From Petrosia ficiformis (taxonomy: Eukaryota; Porifera; Demospongiae; Haplosclerida; Petrosiidae), in NCBI GenBank assembly GCA_947044365.1, contig OX345636.1, positions 23,903,466 through 23,967,465 on the forward strand: a stretch of 64,000 nt of DNA, read 5' to 3'. The position numbers were made by a program, and so were the translations under genes. The notes below the pieces were generated by a model, which worked only from the letters and a program-made list of their open reading frames with translations, searched no databases and was not told where the DNA came from. This document shows positions 12,861 through 23,703 of the stretch, piece by piece. The first letter of the stretch is position 1. Each line of letters begins with the position of its first letter.

Positions 12861-13624
12861 TACACTGTAAACGCCAACGTCGCCTCAAGCCGACGATTTG
12901 GTAACGCCTACTTTAAACGATCATAACTCGCCGAGAAAGGCAAGTCTGGATCAGGGAATTCTTCAACATAGAGTCCCATACCTGTTCTTCAACTTTCATG
13001 TACTGAGTAACGGGGGTTTCCATAAACAAAAAGGAGAAAATCCACGTGGAATATTTAATGTTATTATAGTCATAATTATGTAATAACAATAAGTAAATTT
13101 TGATGATGAACATCTCTCTTTTACATAATAGAGATCCAAAACGTCTCCCATTAAAGCATTATCTTATTAAAAACAAAACAGAGAGTAAGAAAGGTTTAAG
13201 GAGGTGCTGGTACTGTAGAAACAGAAGAGACCCTCGAAGAAAAAAGGAGAAATGTTGATACTGTTATGATTGTGGGAAACATCTTTGTCATACAGGAGAA
13301 CTCAATTCTGACTGCTTTTTAGATTACCACAAAGAGGAAGGAATGATATCTTAGCTTCGTATATTAATCAGTATAGTTAATGATAAAGATTCAAGAAACA
13401 TATTAAGTATATTACAACATGAAGTGAATAACTGGTTTTTTGTATTTGTAATTAAAAAATAAAAACAAAGTAAACAAAGTCTCACCTTATTGTGTTTCGT
13501 TTTAGTCACTGATGATGTCATCATTGCAATACAAAAATAGCACAGAAAACCAGTTATAACCGGTTTGGTAAACCTGTATGGAAATTACCACTTCCTGTTG
13601 ATTTAATTCCGCGTTTACAGTGTA
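12861..13624 (+). mobile_element. Non-autonomous element with 14-bp TIRs carrying a piggyBac tail
   Basis: The ends TACACTGTAAACGC (12861-12874) and its exact complement (13611-13624) bracket 764 bp. Flanking 'atta' on both sides may be the target duplication. Inside, at about 13131-13344, is the C-terminal Cys-rich domain of a piggyBac transposase. A related but rearranged copy lies at about 62.16-63.0 kb. Confidence 0.6.
13131..13344 (+). pseudogene. piggyBac transposase C-terminal zinc-binding domain, broken
   Basis: Reads 'RDPKRLPLKHYL' and then a Cys pattern 'CWYC ... C(stop)YCYDCGKHLC ... DCFLDYHKEE', the CxxC..CxxC..C..C/H finger that ends piggyBac transposases and helps bind the element ends. 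An in-frame TGA falls directly after 'KKEKC'. The catalytic Asp-containing core is missing. Compare the nearly identical 'CYDCGKHICHTRELNSDC' near 62.9 kb. Confidence 0.75.
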
Positions 13625-13737
13625 ATTAGCAAAAATTGAATTTAGCTGTTAATCTGTTAAAATTGATATTATAATTGATATAATTATAATTATTGATAAT
13701 TATATTGATTGACAAAATTCAGCAGAATTCACAATCT

Positions 13738-14115
13738 TCATTTTTTTGAACAGTTAATACAGTTCCATATTCCTGGTATTTTAGTTTTCAACTGTATTCC
13801 AACGCACGTATAGTGGTACCAACTGCGACAAGTAGAGCACTTCACCATATCATCATCACCAGAGTCAGGTAGCCTACACTGACAAAATATTTTCAGTCGA
13901 AGAAGAGAATTTGGCTTGAATGCAATACTACCACATGCGAAAGATGAAACTGACTGTTGTATTAAGCAGGAGTGGAAATGTTTACGAAAATTATCTTGGC
14001 AATATTCTCTTAAAGAAGGATCATTTCCATCACAAATTTCAAATGCAAATGCCAAAGAGAATAAACTGCAACTGGAACCATCAGTCTGCTGTTGAACTTC
14101 CGGAAACTGAAACAT
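13738..14115 (-). pseudogene. Ulp1-like cysteine protease end plus PHD finger (fragment)
   Basis: C-terminal piece of a SUMO/ubiquitin-like protease fold (family C48): 'QQQTDGSSCSLFSLAFAFEIC' carries the Gln and the catalytic Cys of the last motif, and 'DPSLREYCQDNFRKHFHSC' follows. Fused behind it is a PHD finger ('FCQCRLPDSGDDDMVKCSTC', then 'WYHYTCVGI' and 'WNCINC'). The His and Asp of the catalytic triad would lie upstream and are absent. Ulp1-PHD fusions of this kind are common in transposon-borne genes of sponges and cnidarians. Intact for 125 residues, but an isolated exon. Confidence 0.7.
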
Positions 14116-14606
14116 TATTTACTTATTGGAAGAGTTCATAATTGTGGCTATGGATTCCTTCACATTCATTGGAACATCTCCTGTTCTCATGCTATCATAT
14201 TTTGATAACATTGTGTTTACAGGCAACAGTTGTTGCACAAATCCAGTGCCGATCGTTACAATTGAGAATCTGAACATCTTCCTTTTCCTCCATCATTGTT
14301 ACACGTGTTGTTTATTAACGGGTGTGCCACTTAAAGGTGGCAGTAGCATTGTAATGGCACCAAGTACCACCGATCAGTGCCAGTAGCCAACTTGTGACCA
14401 CAACTGCCACCGAGACGTCGGTGTCAATAGCAACGGCCTTTTAATTTTAATTGCTGTCAAAGCTTTGAGGGTGTGTAACTCAGCAACACAACGTCAGATT
14501 GCAAAATCGAAACCATCAGGAAGTAGCTTGAAACATGGAGAATTCACTGATAGCAAAAACTCAATTTTGAATTTTAGTGTCACAAGTCACGTTTTCTCAT
14601 TCTCGG

Positions 14607-14967
14607 TCACATATGTATACATTGTATCTTCGAACAGGATGAATTGTCATCCTTTTTTGTATGATAGGTTTTGAAACAGTCTGTTGGGCATAAGGGAGGG
14701 TGCTCAGAACAAGTAATGCAATGGTGGAAAGTCAAGTGCCATTCACCATCAATTCGTTTGCTACAGACTACACAGTCAACACACTTATCTCCATATCCGA
14801 GGAAATGAGGGTTGGGTTGAAGTCGTTCCAAACTGACGAGATCTTCTACCTGAACGACCACTCACAGAGGCTCTTACAGACCGTGTAAGCTCAACAAGTG
14901 TGCGACGGTAAGCAAGGTGTTGGACAGGTTTGATTTTTTCTTTAGTGCAGTGTGTATATTCATGCAA
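14607..14967 (-). pseudogene. piggyBac transposase C-terminal fragment
   Basis: Ends in the finger 'CVVCSKR..DGEWHLTFHHCITC', then 'PPLCPTDCFKTYHT', a textbook piggyBac cysteine-rich tail. Upstream, in another frame, is a basic Arg/Ser-rich stretch ('RRTLVELTRSVRASVSGRSGRR'), so there is at least one frameshift. The catalytic core is absent. It is a different subfamily from the copies at 12.9 and 62.9 kb. Confidence 0.75.
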
Positions 14968-15224
14968 ACAACACGGTAATTTGTTGTACTTTTATTCCAA
15001 TCCTTACCCTTTGCTATATAGTGTATAACTTTTAGCTACTGTTTGGCATTAAATTTCTCCCTATGGTGTTTTTTGGTCTCACTATAATTATGATTGCATG
15101 TCCAATATCTGATTCCTGCAATCCAGCCACTTCAATTAAAGTGCACAGAATTCACATTTGTCAGTATATAAAGCCACACATAATTATGTGAAACACACTT
15201 GAGCTTCAAGAAATTAAGGATTAA

Positions 15225-15320
15225 TTATAAGCATGTGTTAACTTAACACTAGACTAATTATAACCATGTGTTAACTTAACACTACACTAATTATAAGCAT
15301 GTGTTAACTTAACACTTATT
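15225..15320. repeat. Three-copy minisatellite, about 36-bp unit
   Basis: The unit 'gcatgtgttaacttaacac' plus 't..actaattataa' is repeated three times with few differences. Each copy contains the palindrome gtgttaacttaacac. Confidence 0.85.
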
Positions 15321-15407
15321 AGAATTAGTCAGCTATTGTAATCGAACACATTTCAATGACAGTATATTGGTTCCACTGTAATATAAATATTTAAAGTACG
15401 GTGTGTG

Positions 15408-16185
15408 GGTGTAATCAAAGGCACCAACAGTGCTTTATATGCCATATTGAGCACACGTGCTGTATGAAAATTCATACAGCACCGTAACATGAATACACTT
15501 TTAGGGGCATATCAGTTGTGATTGTGTGGTCAGAGTGTATTCTAGAGGTTTTATCAGTCTATTGTTTTATGGCTTGCTAATAAATGATTAAATAACAGAA
15601 AAATGAATATATTATAATATATAACAACAATCAGAAATCAACCTGAATTACTTATTGTAAAGTTGTTTAACTCTGCTCCAGGAAAACTTTGAGCTGTTAT
15701 TTCAGGATTTTTATCAGCATCACGACTCCCCATTTCATGCTTTTCCTCATTATCAAATGTGCTCTGTTCTAAAGCAGCTATGGCTCTGCCTGCTTCTTGT
15801 TGTTGATGCTCAGAGGTCTTTTCATAAGCTCTTAAAGCAGTAAGTGATCGATGACAAGATGTTTCAGAAATGCCACTTGTGAACATCTGAGAAATGCCTG
15901 TGGCACGTAGACAATGATTTGTATAATGAACTTCAACACTTTCAGCTGCCTTCAAAAAATTTTCTTCTGATGTTGGCTGTGCAAACCGATTGTTGCTGTC
16001 CTGAAGAGGTAACTTTCTACGGGATCGCAGCGACAATGACAGTCGCCTTTTCTTATTTTGTGGTTCCATAATTTAAGAAAACCAAAGTAACACAGGAGGT
16101 GAAACTGTTGAACTGCTTTCGTCTGTCCAAAGAAACACAGGAGATAAAACTGCTTTTGTCTGTCGTGTGCCTTTGATTACACCCA
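15408..16185. mobile_element. Element with perfect 18-bp TIRs carrying a recombinase fragment
   Basis: GGGTGTAATCAAAGGCAC at 15408-15425 and its exact complement at 16168-16185 delimit 778 bp. I see no clear target duplication. The interior holds the tyrosine-recombinase-like ORF on the minus strand. Cryptons proper have no TIRs, so this is either a TIR element that picked up recombinase sequence or an unknown class. Confidence 0.6.
15638..16069 (-). CDS. Crypton-like tyrosine recombinase C-terminal domain
   Basis: 143 residues. A basic N terminus ('NKKRRLSLSLRSRRK') is followed by 'HYTNHCLRATGISQMF', where H-x-x-R matches the catalytic box of tyrosine recombinases, then 'CHRSLTALRAYEKTSEHQQQEA', containing the second His and the likely nucleophile Tyr (as in 'GHRS..LRAYERTS' of Crypton/DUF3504 proteins). 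About eight residues usual between the two boxes appear deleted ('ISET' runs straight into 'CHRS'). The first catalytic Arg and the N-terminal DNA-binding domain are missing. Open throughout, so it could be the last exon of a longer gene or a captured domain. Confidence 0.65.
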   Translation of the reverse strand: MEPQNKKRRLSLSLRSRRKLPLQDSNNRFAQPTSEENFLKAAESVEVHYTNHCLRATGISQMFTSGISETSCHRSLTALRAYEKTSEHQQQEAGRAIAALEQSTFDNEEKHEMGSRDADKNPEITAQSFPGAELNNFTISNSG

Positions 16186-17150
16186 TGCATCACTATAAAT
16201 CAGTTAATGCACTCGAAAGGGTGCTTTAACTATTACATATATTAAATCCTGTGTCATACAGTTAAGGAGGTTGCATCATTTGGGGAAGGGGGAAGGGAGT
16301 TTGGTCAGTTAATAGGCATGACACGTAAGTAAACACATCTCGTCTAGCTACAGTGTATGACAAATTCTGAAAAAGCAGTTTACTGTTATACATGCTGTAG
16401 GTGTGAATACTACTTGCAAACTACTATTAAAAGGTCAGAAGCTATATTGTGTTTAGATATATTTTGTTGACATTCATAGGGGGTACTTTTATTCACCTCA
16501 TATATACAGTGTAATATATCTTGCTATCGAATATATTTTAATTTTCATGCTCTATTTTGAAAGTTTTACTTAATTTCTAATATGTATATTAGCAATGCAA
16601 ATGTGGAACTTAGGCGGATTTCTTCCTCTTGCTGTGATAGTTGCGTTAAGAGGACAAAGATTGGAAAAGTTTTCTTCTACTAAATATTATGGAAATTAAC
16701 ATTCTCACGTAAATTTTGTAAGGAGATGTGCAGATATGTGGAGGGCATTGATAGCTGATCACCACATGGAGTTTTCACCCTCATACAAAACTAACCCTGA
16801 AGATGCATAACATAATTCAAGATTAACTCCTAAGTAAGGATCGCATATACACATACATCATGCAGGTATTGACATTGATTTAAGCTTTTATTGCATATTA
16901 TATATAGGTTTGGCCCGTTTTGAGGCTAAACATATGTACTTTAAGAGATTAGCCTCAGTGATGGGCAACTTCAAGAATATCACATATTGATTATCACTAC
17001 GTCACTAGCTGTATCAGTGTTTTTTTAATTTAGACAGTAGTACACTTCCTGGAAGTGAACCTATAATTGGAGCAGGTTTGTACATCTCTTTTTAAAATAT
17101 ATATATATCAATTTTAATGCATAAAGAAAAGCAGAAAAAGGTATGCATTA
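16186..17150. other. No confident gene
   Basis: AT-rich. Possibly the decayed 5' part of the piggyBac copy that starts to be readable at about 17150, but I see no convincing motif before that. Confidence 0.4.
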
Positions 17151-17760
17151 AGGGCTCAACCCTCCAAGTCCCAGCTGGACAACCTGGCTATGATAGACTC
17201 TTCTAGACATTGTAACAGAGTATACCCTACACAAACAAGTGACCATTGATGAAGCTATGATACCCTTCAAAAGGAAGATTGGGTTTCAAACAATATATGC
17301 CAACGAAGTGGGGTATCAAAGTATTTACATTGAGCGATGCCACGAATGGTTATGTTTATCGTTTTCAAATGTCCACTGGAAAAAATATCAAGGAACTCCA
17401 ACTGTAGGATTATGTTCAAGAGTGGTTCAAGAGTGGTACTGGATCTCATGTCTGGACTCAATACACAAGGGTATCAACTGTTCACAGATAACTATTACAC
17501 AAGCCCTGAATTTTATCATACTTTGTACAAGTTAGGTATCAATGCTTGTGGAACAGTTGAAGCAGTTAGGACGAACAGAAGGAGCTTCCCAAAGGAATTG
17601 ATACATTTCAAACGAGAACAGTTTGAAAGGGGTTACAGGTCATGTGGACCACTGCTAGCATCATTTAGTCTCGCAGGCCAGCCCCTTCACTAGAGGAGGA
17701 AGGGTCGATCTGGTGACATGGAATAAAACAGCTCCTGATAAAAGTTAGAAATACTGCGGT
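17150..17760 (+). pseudogene. piggyBac transposase, N-terminal/core part (broken)
   Basis: Core of a piggyBac DDE transposase. 'TIDEAMIPFKRK' carries the first catalytic Asp (about 17245), and 'LFTDNYYTSPEFYHTLYKLGINACGTV' the second (about 17490). The two are in different frames, so there is at least one frameshift around 17400-17440. 'FPKELIHFKREQFERGYRSCGPLLA' follows and is then interrupted. The rest of the protein resumes at about 19030 after a RecQ-like insert of roughly 1.3 kb. Confidence 0.85.
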
Positions 17761-17799
17761 ACAATGAAATTGCACAGCGGTAAAAAGTCACACGTAACA

Positions 17800-18490
17800 A
17801 TGGATGCTGGTGATAGAGTTAAAGAATCTCTGGGTTTTAAAGACCTAAAAGCAGAGCAAAGGAAGGTAATAGATGCGTTTATGTGTGGAAGAGACATGTT
17901 CATTTGTCTTTGACAAGAGGGTATGTTACATTGTGTTTGATATCAATAGAAATGCTGTTTTTAAAGGGCTTGATGGAAGACCAAGTAGAATTTGTGGTGA
18001 TGAAGAGTCCAGAAGAGTTTATAATTCAGTTATTTGTGGTTTTTATCAGTGGTTTTTATTAGTCCAGAGATACCAATAGGGAAAAAGATGTGGAGAGATA
18101 TGTTGAATAGTGATAATTATCAGGGTGATGATTTTAGGCCTGAGTTCAAGAAGTTAGGGGAGCTACGAAGTATTGTAACCCAGAATGTGAATATTATGGT
18201 ATTAACAGCAATTACAACAGATACATTAAGGCTGTCTTCAGAAAATCCTTGGAATGAAAAATCTAGTGTTAGTAGACCAGTCACCTGACAAAGGAAATAT
18301 AGTATTGGCAGTGAAAAATCATGTGACTCTTGAACTGTCGTTTATGCCTTTTGTAAATAGAATGAAAGAAGTTAGAAGTAACTTAATAGATATAGTGATA
18401 AAAGCGTTCTGGAATATTGTGAAGTTACTGATGTGTGTAGGAGAGATTTTCTGTTTAGAGACTTCAGCTGTTACACACATAATTTGGTGA
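17800..18490 (+). pseudogene. RecQ-like DNA helicase fragment inside the piggyBac gene
   Basis: RecQ-type 3'-5' helicase sequence. 'LGFKDLKAEQRKVIDAFMCGRDMFICL' (17821-17910) is the RecQ motif 0 and the lead into Walker A; the Walker A that should follow is destroyed by a TGA and a frameshift, leaving only 'VCYIV'. Later come 'YQGDDFRPEFKKLGELRSIV' (about 18118-18177) and 'NIMVLTAITTDTLRLS' (motif III area, about 18190-18238), then in another frame 'LGMKNLVLVDQSPDKGNIVLAV'. At least three lesions; the DEAH box is not visible. The helicase family is clear, but whether this is a retrocopy, a nested transposon gene or a captured host gene is open. Confidence 0.75.
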
Positions 18491-18930
18491 TTAAATGTAC
18501 ATCCAATTTACAGCAGTTTCTGTTATAGTTTATAGTTTCTACAATTAGAATTCCCAAGTGTTTGTAAAGGTTTCTTTTTGTTAATTATATAGCATTGAAA
18601 TTATACAATATAATCGACTAATCGTAATTATTATACATTACTAAAATATACATTACTAAAATTCATTAACATCTTACTCCTACAACCATACCAGAATAAA
18701 TGACAATCACCCGTTGGTATTTCCCAAAACAAGGTCTTCACATAAATGTCTCAGCAGAGGAATAGGAGAATGAATAAGTGACAATACCTGTAACCAGAGC
18801 TTCGGCAAGGCTTAACTTGATGATATTTTTAAGCAAGGAAAATACTGCACTTTTTTTCTAGTGTCGCCTTGCTCCACTTTTAGTAGCTATCCCACAGCCT
18901 AAACAGAGATCCATAGCCATCCTAACTTAC

Positions 18931-19696
18931 ATGGGTGTAGGCGTTACCATTCGTTGCTATGGGTATCACATGACCAGGACGAACTTCCGCATTCCAGCTT
19001 CACGAGTATGTCTATTGCATGTCACCAGACTCTTCCTCCTCTGGCGAAGGGATTGGCCTGCGAAACTAGCAACATTCTGGGTAGACAAAAGATTTGTTTA
19101 TTTTCTCACAACCATTCATACAGCAGAGGCGAGTTGTACTACCATCTTGAGAAAAAAAGGAGATGGTACTCGAATATCAGTGGACTGCCCTCCCCTGACT
19201 ATCAAGCATATATGCGGGGGCGTTGATAGAGGGGATCAAATGATTGGATAGTACAATTTTGGCAGACGCTCAAAAAAGTGATGGAAGAGGGTATTTAGCT
19301 GTATAGTAGAATTTTGCCATACTCAATGCATATATCCTTGAGCATCATTTACATCCATCTGAACATGACCAAAAAGGCAGGAAAAAAAGAGACTATCTTT
19401 CATTTAGAACCGAGCTAGCACAACAACTAATCGTCAATTTTCAATCGTGAAAAAGGAGTGGACGAAGGCACAAATGGAATTCACAAATGGAAAGACTAAA
19501 TGCTACTCTTGGTCACTGGCCTGTTGTTTGCAGTGAATGCCGACAAAAACATGGACTACCTAGACAAGGAAACCGCCATGAAACTAGGCAAAAGTGCTAC
19601 CATTGTAATGTGCATCTTTGTGTGGACAAGGAAAGGAACTGTTATTGTAAATATCACACATTAGTTGATAATTTTTTTGGAAAAATTTATAATTAA
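18931..19696 (+). pseudogene. piggyBac transposase, C-terminal part (broken)
   Basis: Resumes the interrupted copy. 'FWVDKRFVYFLTTIHTAE' (about 19075-19128) and 'CPPLTIKHICGGVDRGDQMIG' (about 19180-19248) include the third catalytic Asp of piggyBac (the GVDRxD box). A separate frame at 19487-19696 gives the Cys-rich tail 'CSECRQKHG ... CYHCNVHLCVDKERNCYCKYHT'. Frameshifts and stops separate the blocks. A 'CGGTGAAGGGG' followed by TTAA at about 19858-19872 may be the element's 3' end; no matching 5' end was found. Confidence 0.8.
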
Positions 19697-19872
19697 TGAT
19701 TACTTGTTGCTATAGCAACACAATTTTGGAAACGCGCCCACCAATATGTCAGCTATCAAAAAAAAATGGTTGCTAAAGTGTTCAAGCTTCTATGAAGATT
19801 TGGAGCTCAAAAACAGTGCTAAGGTAAGCAAATTTAGATATTCCCTGGGAATTCACCGGTGAAGGGGTTAAC

Positions 19873-20842
19873 AGATGTGAATGCACCACGGGAGAGTTAC
19901 CATAGCACCTTGAAGATGTTACAGTTACAATGTGGTGTTGGTGTTACACTTGATGTGTTACCATAACATCAAAGGGTTGTAGCAACACTTCATCCAGTAC
20001 ACTTTGAGTGGTTGGCCAACACCCCACTTTTTACAGTGTACTTGAAACATGCATTCTTTGTGTGGGCAATTACAAGTGAGATGTTTTTCTGTCTTGATAG
20101 ATACGATCCATATAATTCCCCATTGAACACCATAAATTTAGATAGAATTAGAGTCTTGCAGTACCTCTCACCAAATTGTGATGCCACATACAAACCTATT
20201 ACAGTAATATCGGTTGAATTAAATCCTTTTTTCTTGATTTGTGGCAATGATTTTGAGCAACTATTTACTGCTGAAATAGCCAAAGGGTCTGAATGATTTA
20301 GGATATGACTATATAATCATCCACAATTGGTAATATCCTTCACCTAATTCAAGCCAGTAAGCAGACTACTGCCACATTATTGGTATGAAAATTTCCTAAG
20401 CATCCATTCATCTGTTGAAATGCAAATAGCCAGAATGATGTTGCTGGCCCATAGTCCAAAAGGCGTTGTTTGAAATGGCAGTGTAAGTGTAGGTTCAGGA
20501 CACTTTATCTTTTCCAAATTCTTGTTCAACGATAAAGCAATATTGATGGGCAAGACGATTCATATGAAATTGCACGAGAGCAGAGCATTGAACATGCTTG
20601 TACAAATATAACCCATAAAGAATACTGACTGCTACTATGGACTGGTTTAAAACAAACCAATTTTTCCATTGATCTGCCTTGAAATTAGCAAAACCATTCT
20701 CAATTTTTTTTGTATGCACCCAACTCCAGCTGGAATAACAAACATATCCACTGCTGCTTATACATAGAAGTGCAGCTCGTATTTTGATTGTACATGTAGG
20801 TAGTGGTATGTTTTTTCCTCTACTAAAGGTTCAAGAAATGAA
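19873..20842. other. No gene seen
   Basis: Two opposing ORFs of under 100 codons at about 20.0-20.3 kb have no recognisable motif and shadow each other. Otherwise noncoding. Confidence 0.45.
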
Positions 20843-20846
20843 TTAA

Positions 20847-21516
20847 CTCTTTAGCGGCGATAATTAAACTGGACTTTTTTCATAGATTCCGAATTTAATT
20901 ATCTAGGAAAATGTGTGGGCGGAGCGTATAGTAACTATGATTTATACCACTATAACTCTCCCGTATTATGAAACTAGAGTTTCTAACTTACTTTGCTGGA
21001 AAGAAGAGTTGTTGAGAAAGCTATAGATGTAAAATTTATGCTTCGCTATTGGCAGGAAGATAGCAAGGCGATTGCTTGAATATTTAGTATTCGAAAGGAC
21101 AACGCCCACACCTTTACTTACCTGTATAACTTCCACATTTTAAACAACACAGACTTATGACTTACTTACATAGACAGAGGAGCTTCTAACAAAGCCGTGG
21201 ATACCAAATACATGCTTCGTTAGTTGGAAGAAAGTAGCAAGATGAGTGTTTGAAAGTGCAGTGGTCAGTGCCAATACCCGCACTTAGCGTCTTTGGGAAT
21301 TCGATCACTTATAACTTTGGATTGGTTACTCGTATAGCTTCAAGTTTTGCACTGCTTAAAGTATATTTAGTGCACTGTCTTCTGAAAAAATGTGGTTGAA
21401 AAATAATGAAGCAATTCAAAAATACGACCATTAGTACTCATGACGTCTGTAGACGTCATTGGCTTTTAACGGTTTAATGTTCATGATGTCTGTAGACGTC
21501 ATTGGCCGTTAAAGAG
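20847..21516. mobile_element. piggyBac-type MITE, copy 1 (670 bp)
   Basis: TTAA at 20843-20846 and 21517-21520 flanks the ends CTCTTTAGCGGC... and ...GCCGTTAAAGAG, which are imperfect inverted repeats. TTAA duplication is diagnostic of piggyBac. No transposase inside. The right end carries two tandem copies of a unit containing GACGTCTGTAGACGTC, itself a palindrome. A sibling is at 47113-47730, with shared interior words such as 'gtgtgggcgga' and 'ttctaacttactttg'. Confidence 0.85.
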
Positions 21517-21903
21517 TTAAGTTATGGTATTGATTGGGAAGGATCCATTTCATCTAATGAGAGTGAAGACGATGGGGGTGTGACTGTTCCTGAAACCGAA
21601 TGCCCTCTATCTTCTTCATATGATATCGAGGAGCTTCGCTCTACAATCCAGCCATTGTCCCGCAGCAATGATTATGGAATTGATATATATGAATGTACTC
21701 TTGCATTTTTATACCAAAAGTTGCATTTTGCGTTGCGAGGTACATATATACAGTCAATGCAATGGTACAAACAGTACAAACAATAAGTTTATCACATCTT
21801 CAAACTCAAATTACAAAACATGAATGGTTAATGTATGTATGTATTTTTTTAATTTCAAATCTGATAGTTATATACTTGTATTATTGTTAGAATAATGAAC
21901 GCA

Positions 21904-23390
21904 TTACATTATATTCTTGCTTTTGAAGAAATTGTTGGTTTTACACCTGTCTTGTGATCCTAATATTGATAAATCCATTTTATCTTTAAGAGTAAGAGAA
22001 CATGTGGATACAGTTGGAAGTACCACGTCTTTTGAAAATAGGATGCATGGATCAACATCACCAAATCCTAAAGGTGGGACACAGTCACATCCAGTGAGAA
22101 AAAGCATTACATCTTTTAGTGTTGCTGGACCATTTCCATCTGCAGTTGTACATGAAATTAGCACATAAAATACACGTAATAATAATTATAAATAATTAAT
22201 GTACGAACAATAAAGTTGTTATACATACCTTCTTGATTTTGTAGGTAGAGAATCCAAGTCATCACAATTGCTTCTTCTAATTCACGGTTATTACTTCCTT
22301 TAGAAGAAAATAATGGCTTAAATAAGTCTTGAATATATCTACTTGTAAGTTGGTAATCTGATGGCTGAAAAGCCTCCTACATGATTTCTGGGTAGTTTTG
22401 CAACAAAGAATCGAATTTATGTATTGAAAACCCACGACGTAGTTGTTCTAGCTCTGCAAGACTTGCCAACACTGAGTAATGCAGACAAAAAGCATCTATG
22501 ACTTTCTTCTTTTCTGACAAGGAGATTCGACAAGAAGGCTTGGCAACCCCACATTCGTATCGGAATTCATATTCATCACTATCCAGCATTTCCTGGAACC
22601 AGACATTGCACATCTAGTGAATGCTCTCATTTACATGTATGTACTTGTATTGTAATAAAAATTATTATATACAACCTGTATGACCCAGAAAAATTTCTTG
22701 TATATACATCTACTTTTTAAATTGATAAAAACATGTATTTTTGTAATAATCATTGTTTATCAGATATCAAGTCATCTTGCTAAACACTTCGATGAAATGG
22801 TAGGCCTTGTTTCAGGAAGTATAAAAAACATGTTGTACTTAACACAGACCTTCGATTCTCTGTCTGTTTCACTAGGCCCGGGGCTGGTCGATGTTGATGA
22901 AAACGAAGGAGGCGAGTATGCTACCATTTTCCATACAATAATAATTAAAACACGTGCTTATAATTTTAGCCACGCCCAGTATATGAAAAGTAAACGAAAA
23001 ATCGTCTTATTTACTCCATTTTTGATCATGTATGTACATGTACATGTGCATTGTCTGCCTGGAACACTTTCTCTTCATCTACAGTAGCAAGCTACAGACA
23101 AATAAAATAAGTGAAAAATAAATAAAGATATATAGAGAAAAAAAGTATCCCTGATTGTTTTGTGGTGCCTATGGGGGGGGCATAAATATACATAATACAT
23201 GTAGATGTACATACCCTTTGGATCAATCACTAGATTTGTAAATCAGGGATATCTCGAGCACCCACATTTGCAATCCCTCCAAAAATGTAATCAATAACAC
23301 TACGTGCAAAGAACACAGGTCCAGGACCTCCATGAAGAATAGATAAAGCAATCATTTTCCCCACCATCAGAAATAATTCATCCAACAAGG
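21904..23390 (-). pseudogene. HECT-domain E3 ubiquitin ligase (G2E3-like), exons with a stop
   Basis: HECT ligases pass ubiquitin from E2 to a catalytic Cys and then to substrate. Read 5' to 3' on this strand: exon near 23250-23370 with 'GKMIALSILHGGPGPVFFARSV' and 'DIPDLQI'; exon 22613-22230 with 'LEQLRRGFSIHKFDSLLQNYPEI', an in-frame TAG, then 'YIQDLFKPLFSSKGSNNRELEEA', ending at a GT donor; exon 22164-21904 with 'LFLTGCDCVPPLGFGD' and 'LPTVSTCSLTL', where the Cys of 'PTVSTC' is the expected catalytic thioester cysteine. The last 30 or so residues of the domain are replaced by unrelated sequence. Such single-domain HECT genes are expanded and transposon-linked in sponges. Confidence 0.75.
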
Positions 23391-23635
23391 TGAAGTGTCA
23401 ATTGTACTACATTCTAGCATACCTATAAATGCTACATTTAATTTCAGCCACGATTTAGTCTTGGTATCACGTTACTTGGACAATGTTTTAGCTTTTAGAA
23501 CTAAAAATAACAGGAACTATATTCGTATCGAGCGTGATATCATTTGAATGCAGTGTATATGCTCGGTATATGTGCTTCTGTGACATATAATGTTCCAGTT
23601 GTTCTATCATAGGAGGAGCGGCTTTCACTGTTGTC

Positions 23636-23703
23636 CAACCCCAAACCTGAATTCTGTTGTTCAGGTAAACTTCTCTGAACAACAGAATTCAGGTTTGGGG
23701 TTG
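23636..23703. repeat. Perfect 29-bp inverted repeat, 10-bp loop
   Basis: Arms 23636-23664 and 23675-23703 are exact complements, containing CTGAATTCTGTTGTTCAG, with the loop gtaaacttct. It looks like a tiny foldback or a templated repair scar: one arm may be part of older unique sequence and the other an inverted copy. Confidence 0.9.

Noticed and set aside
13738..14115. Host SUMO protease
   Set aside because: Only the last catalytic box remains, fused to PHD, in a block of transposon remnants.
19990..20296. Opposed ORFs of 94-97 codons
   Set aside because: They mirror each other, and neither has a motif or splice context.
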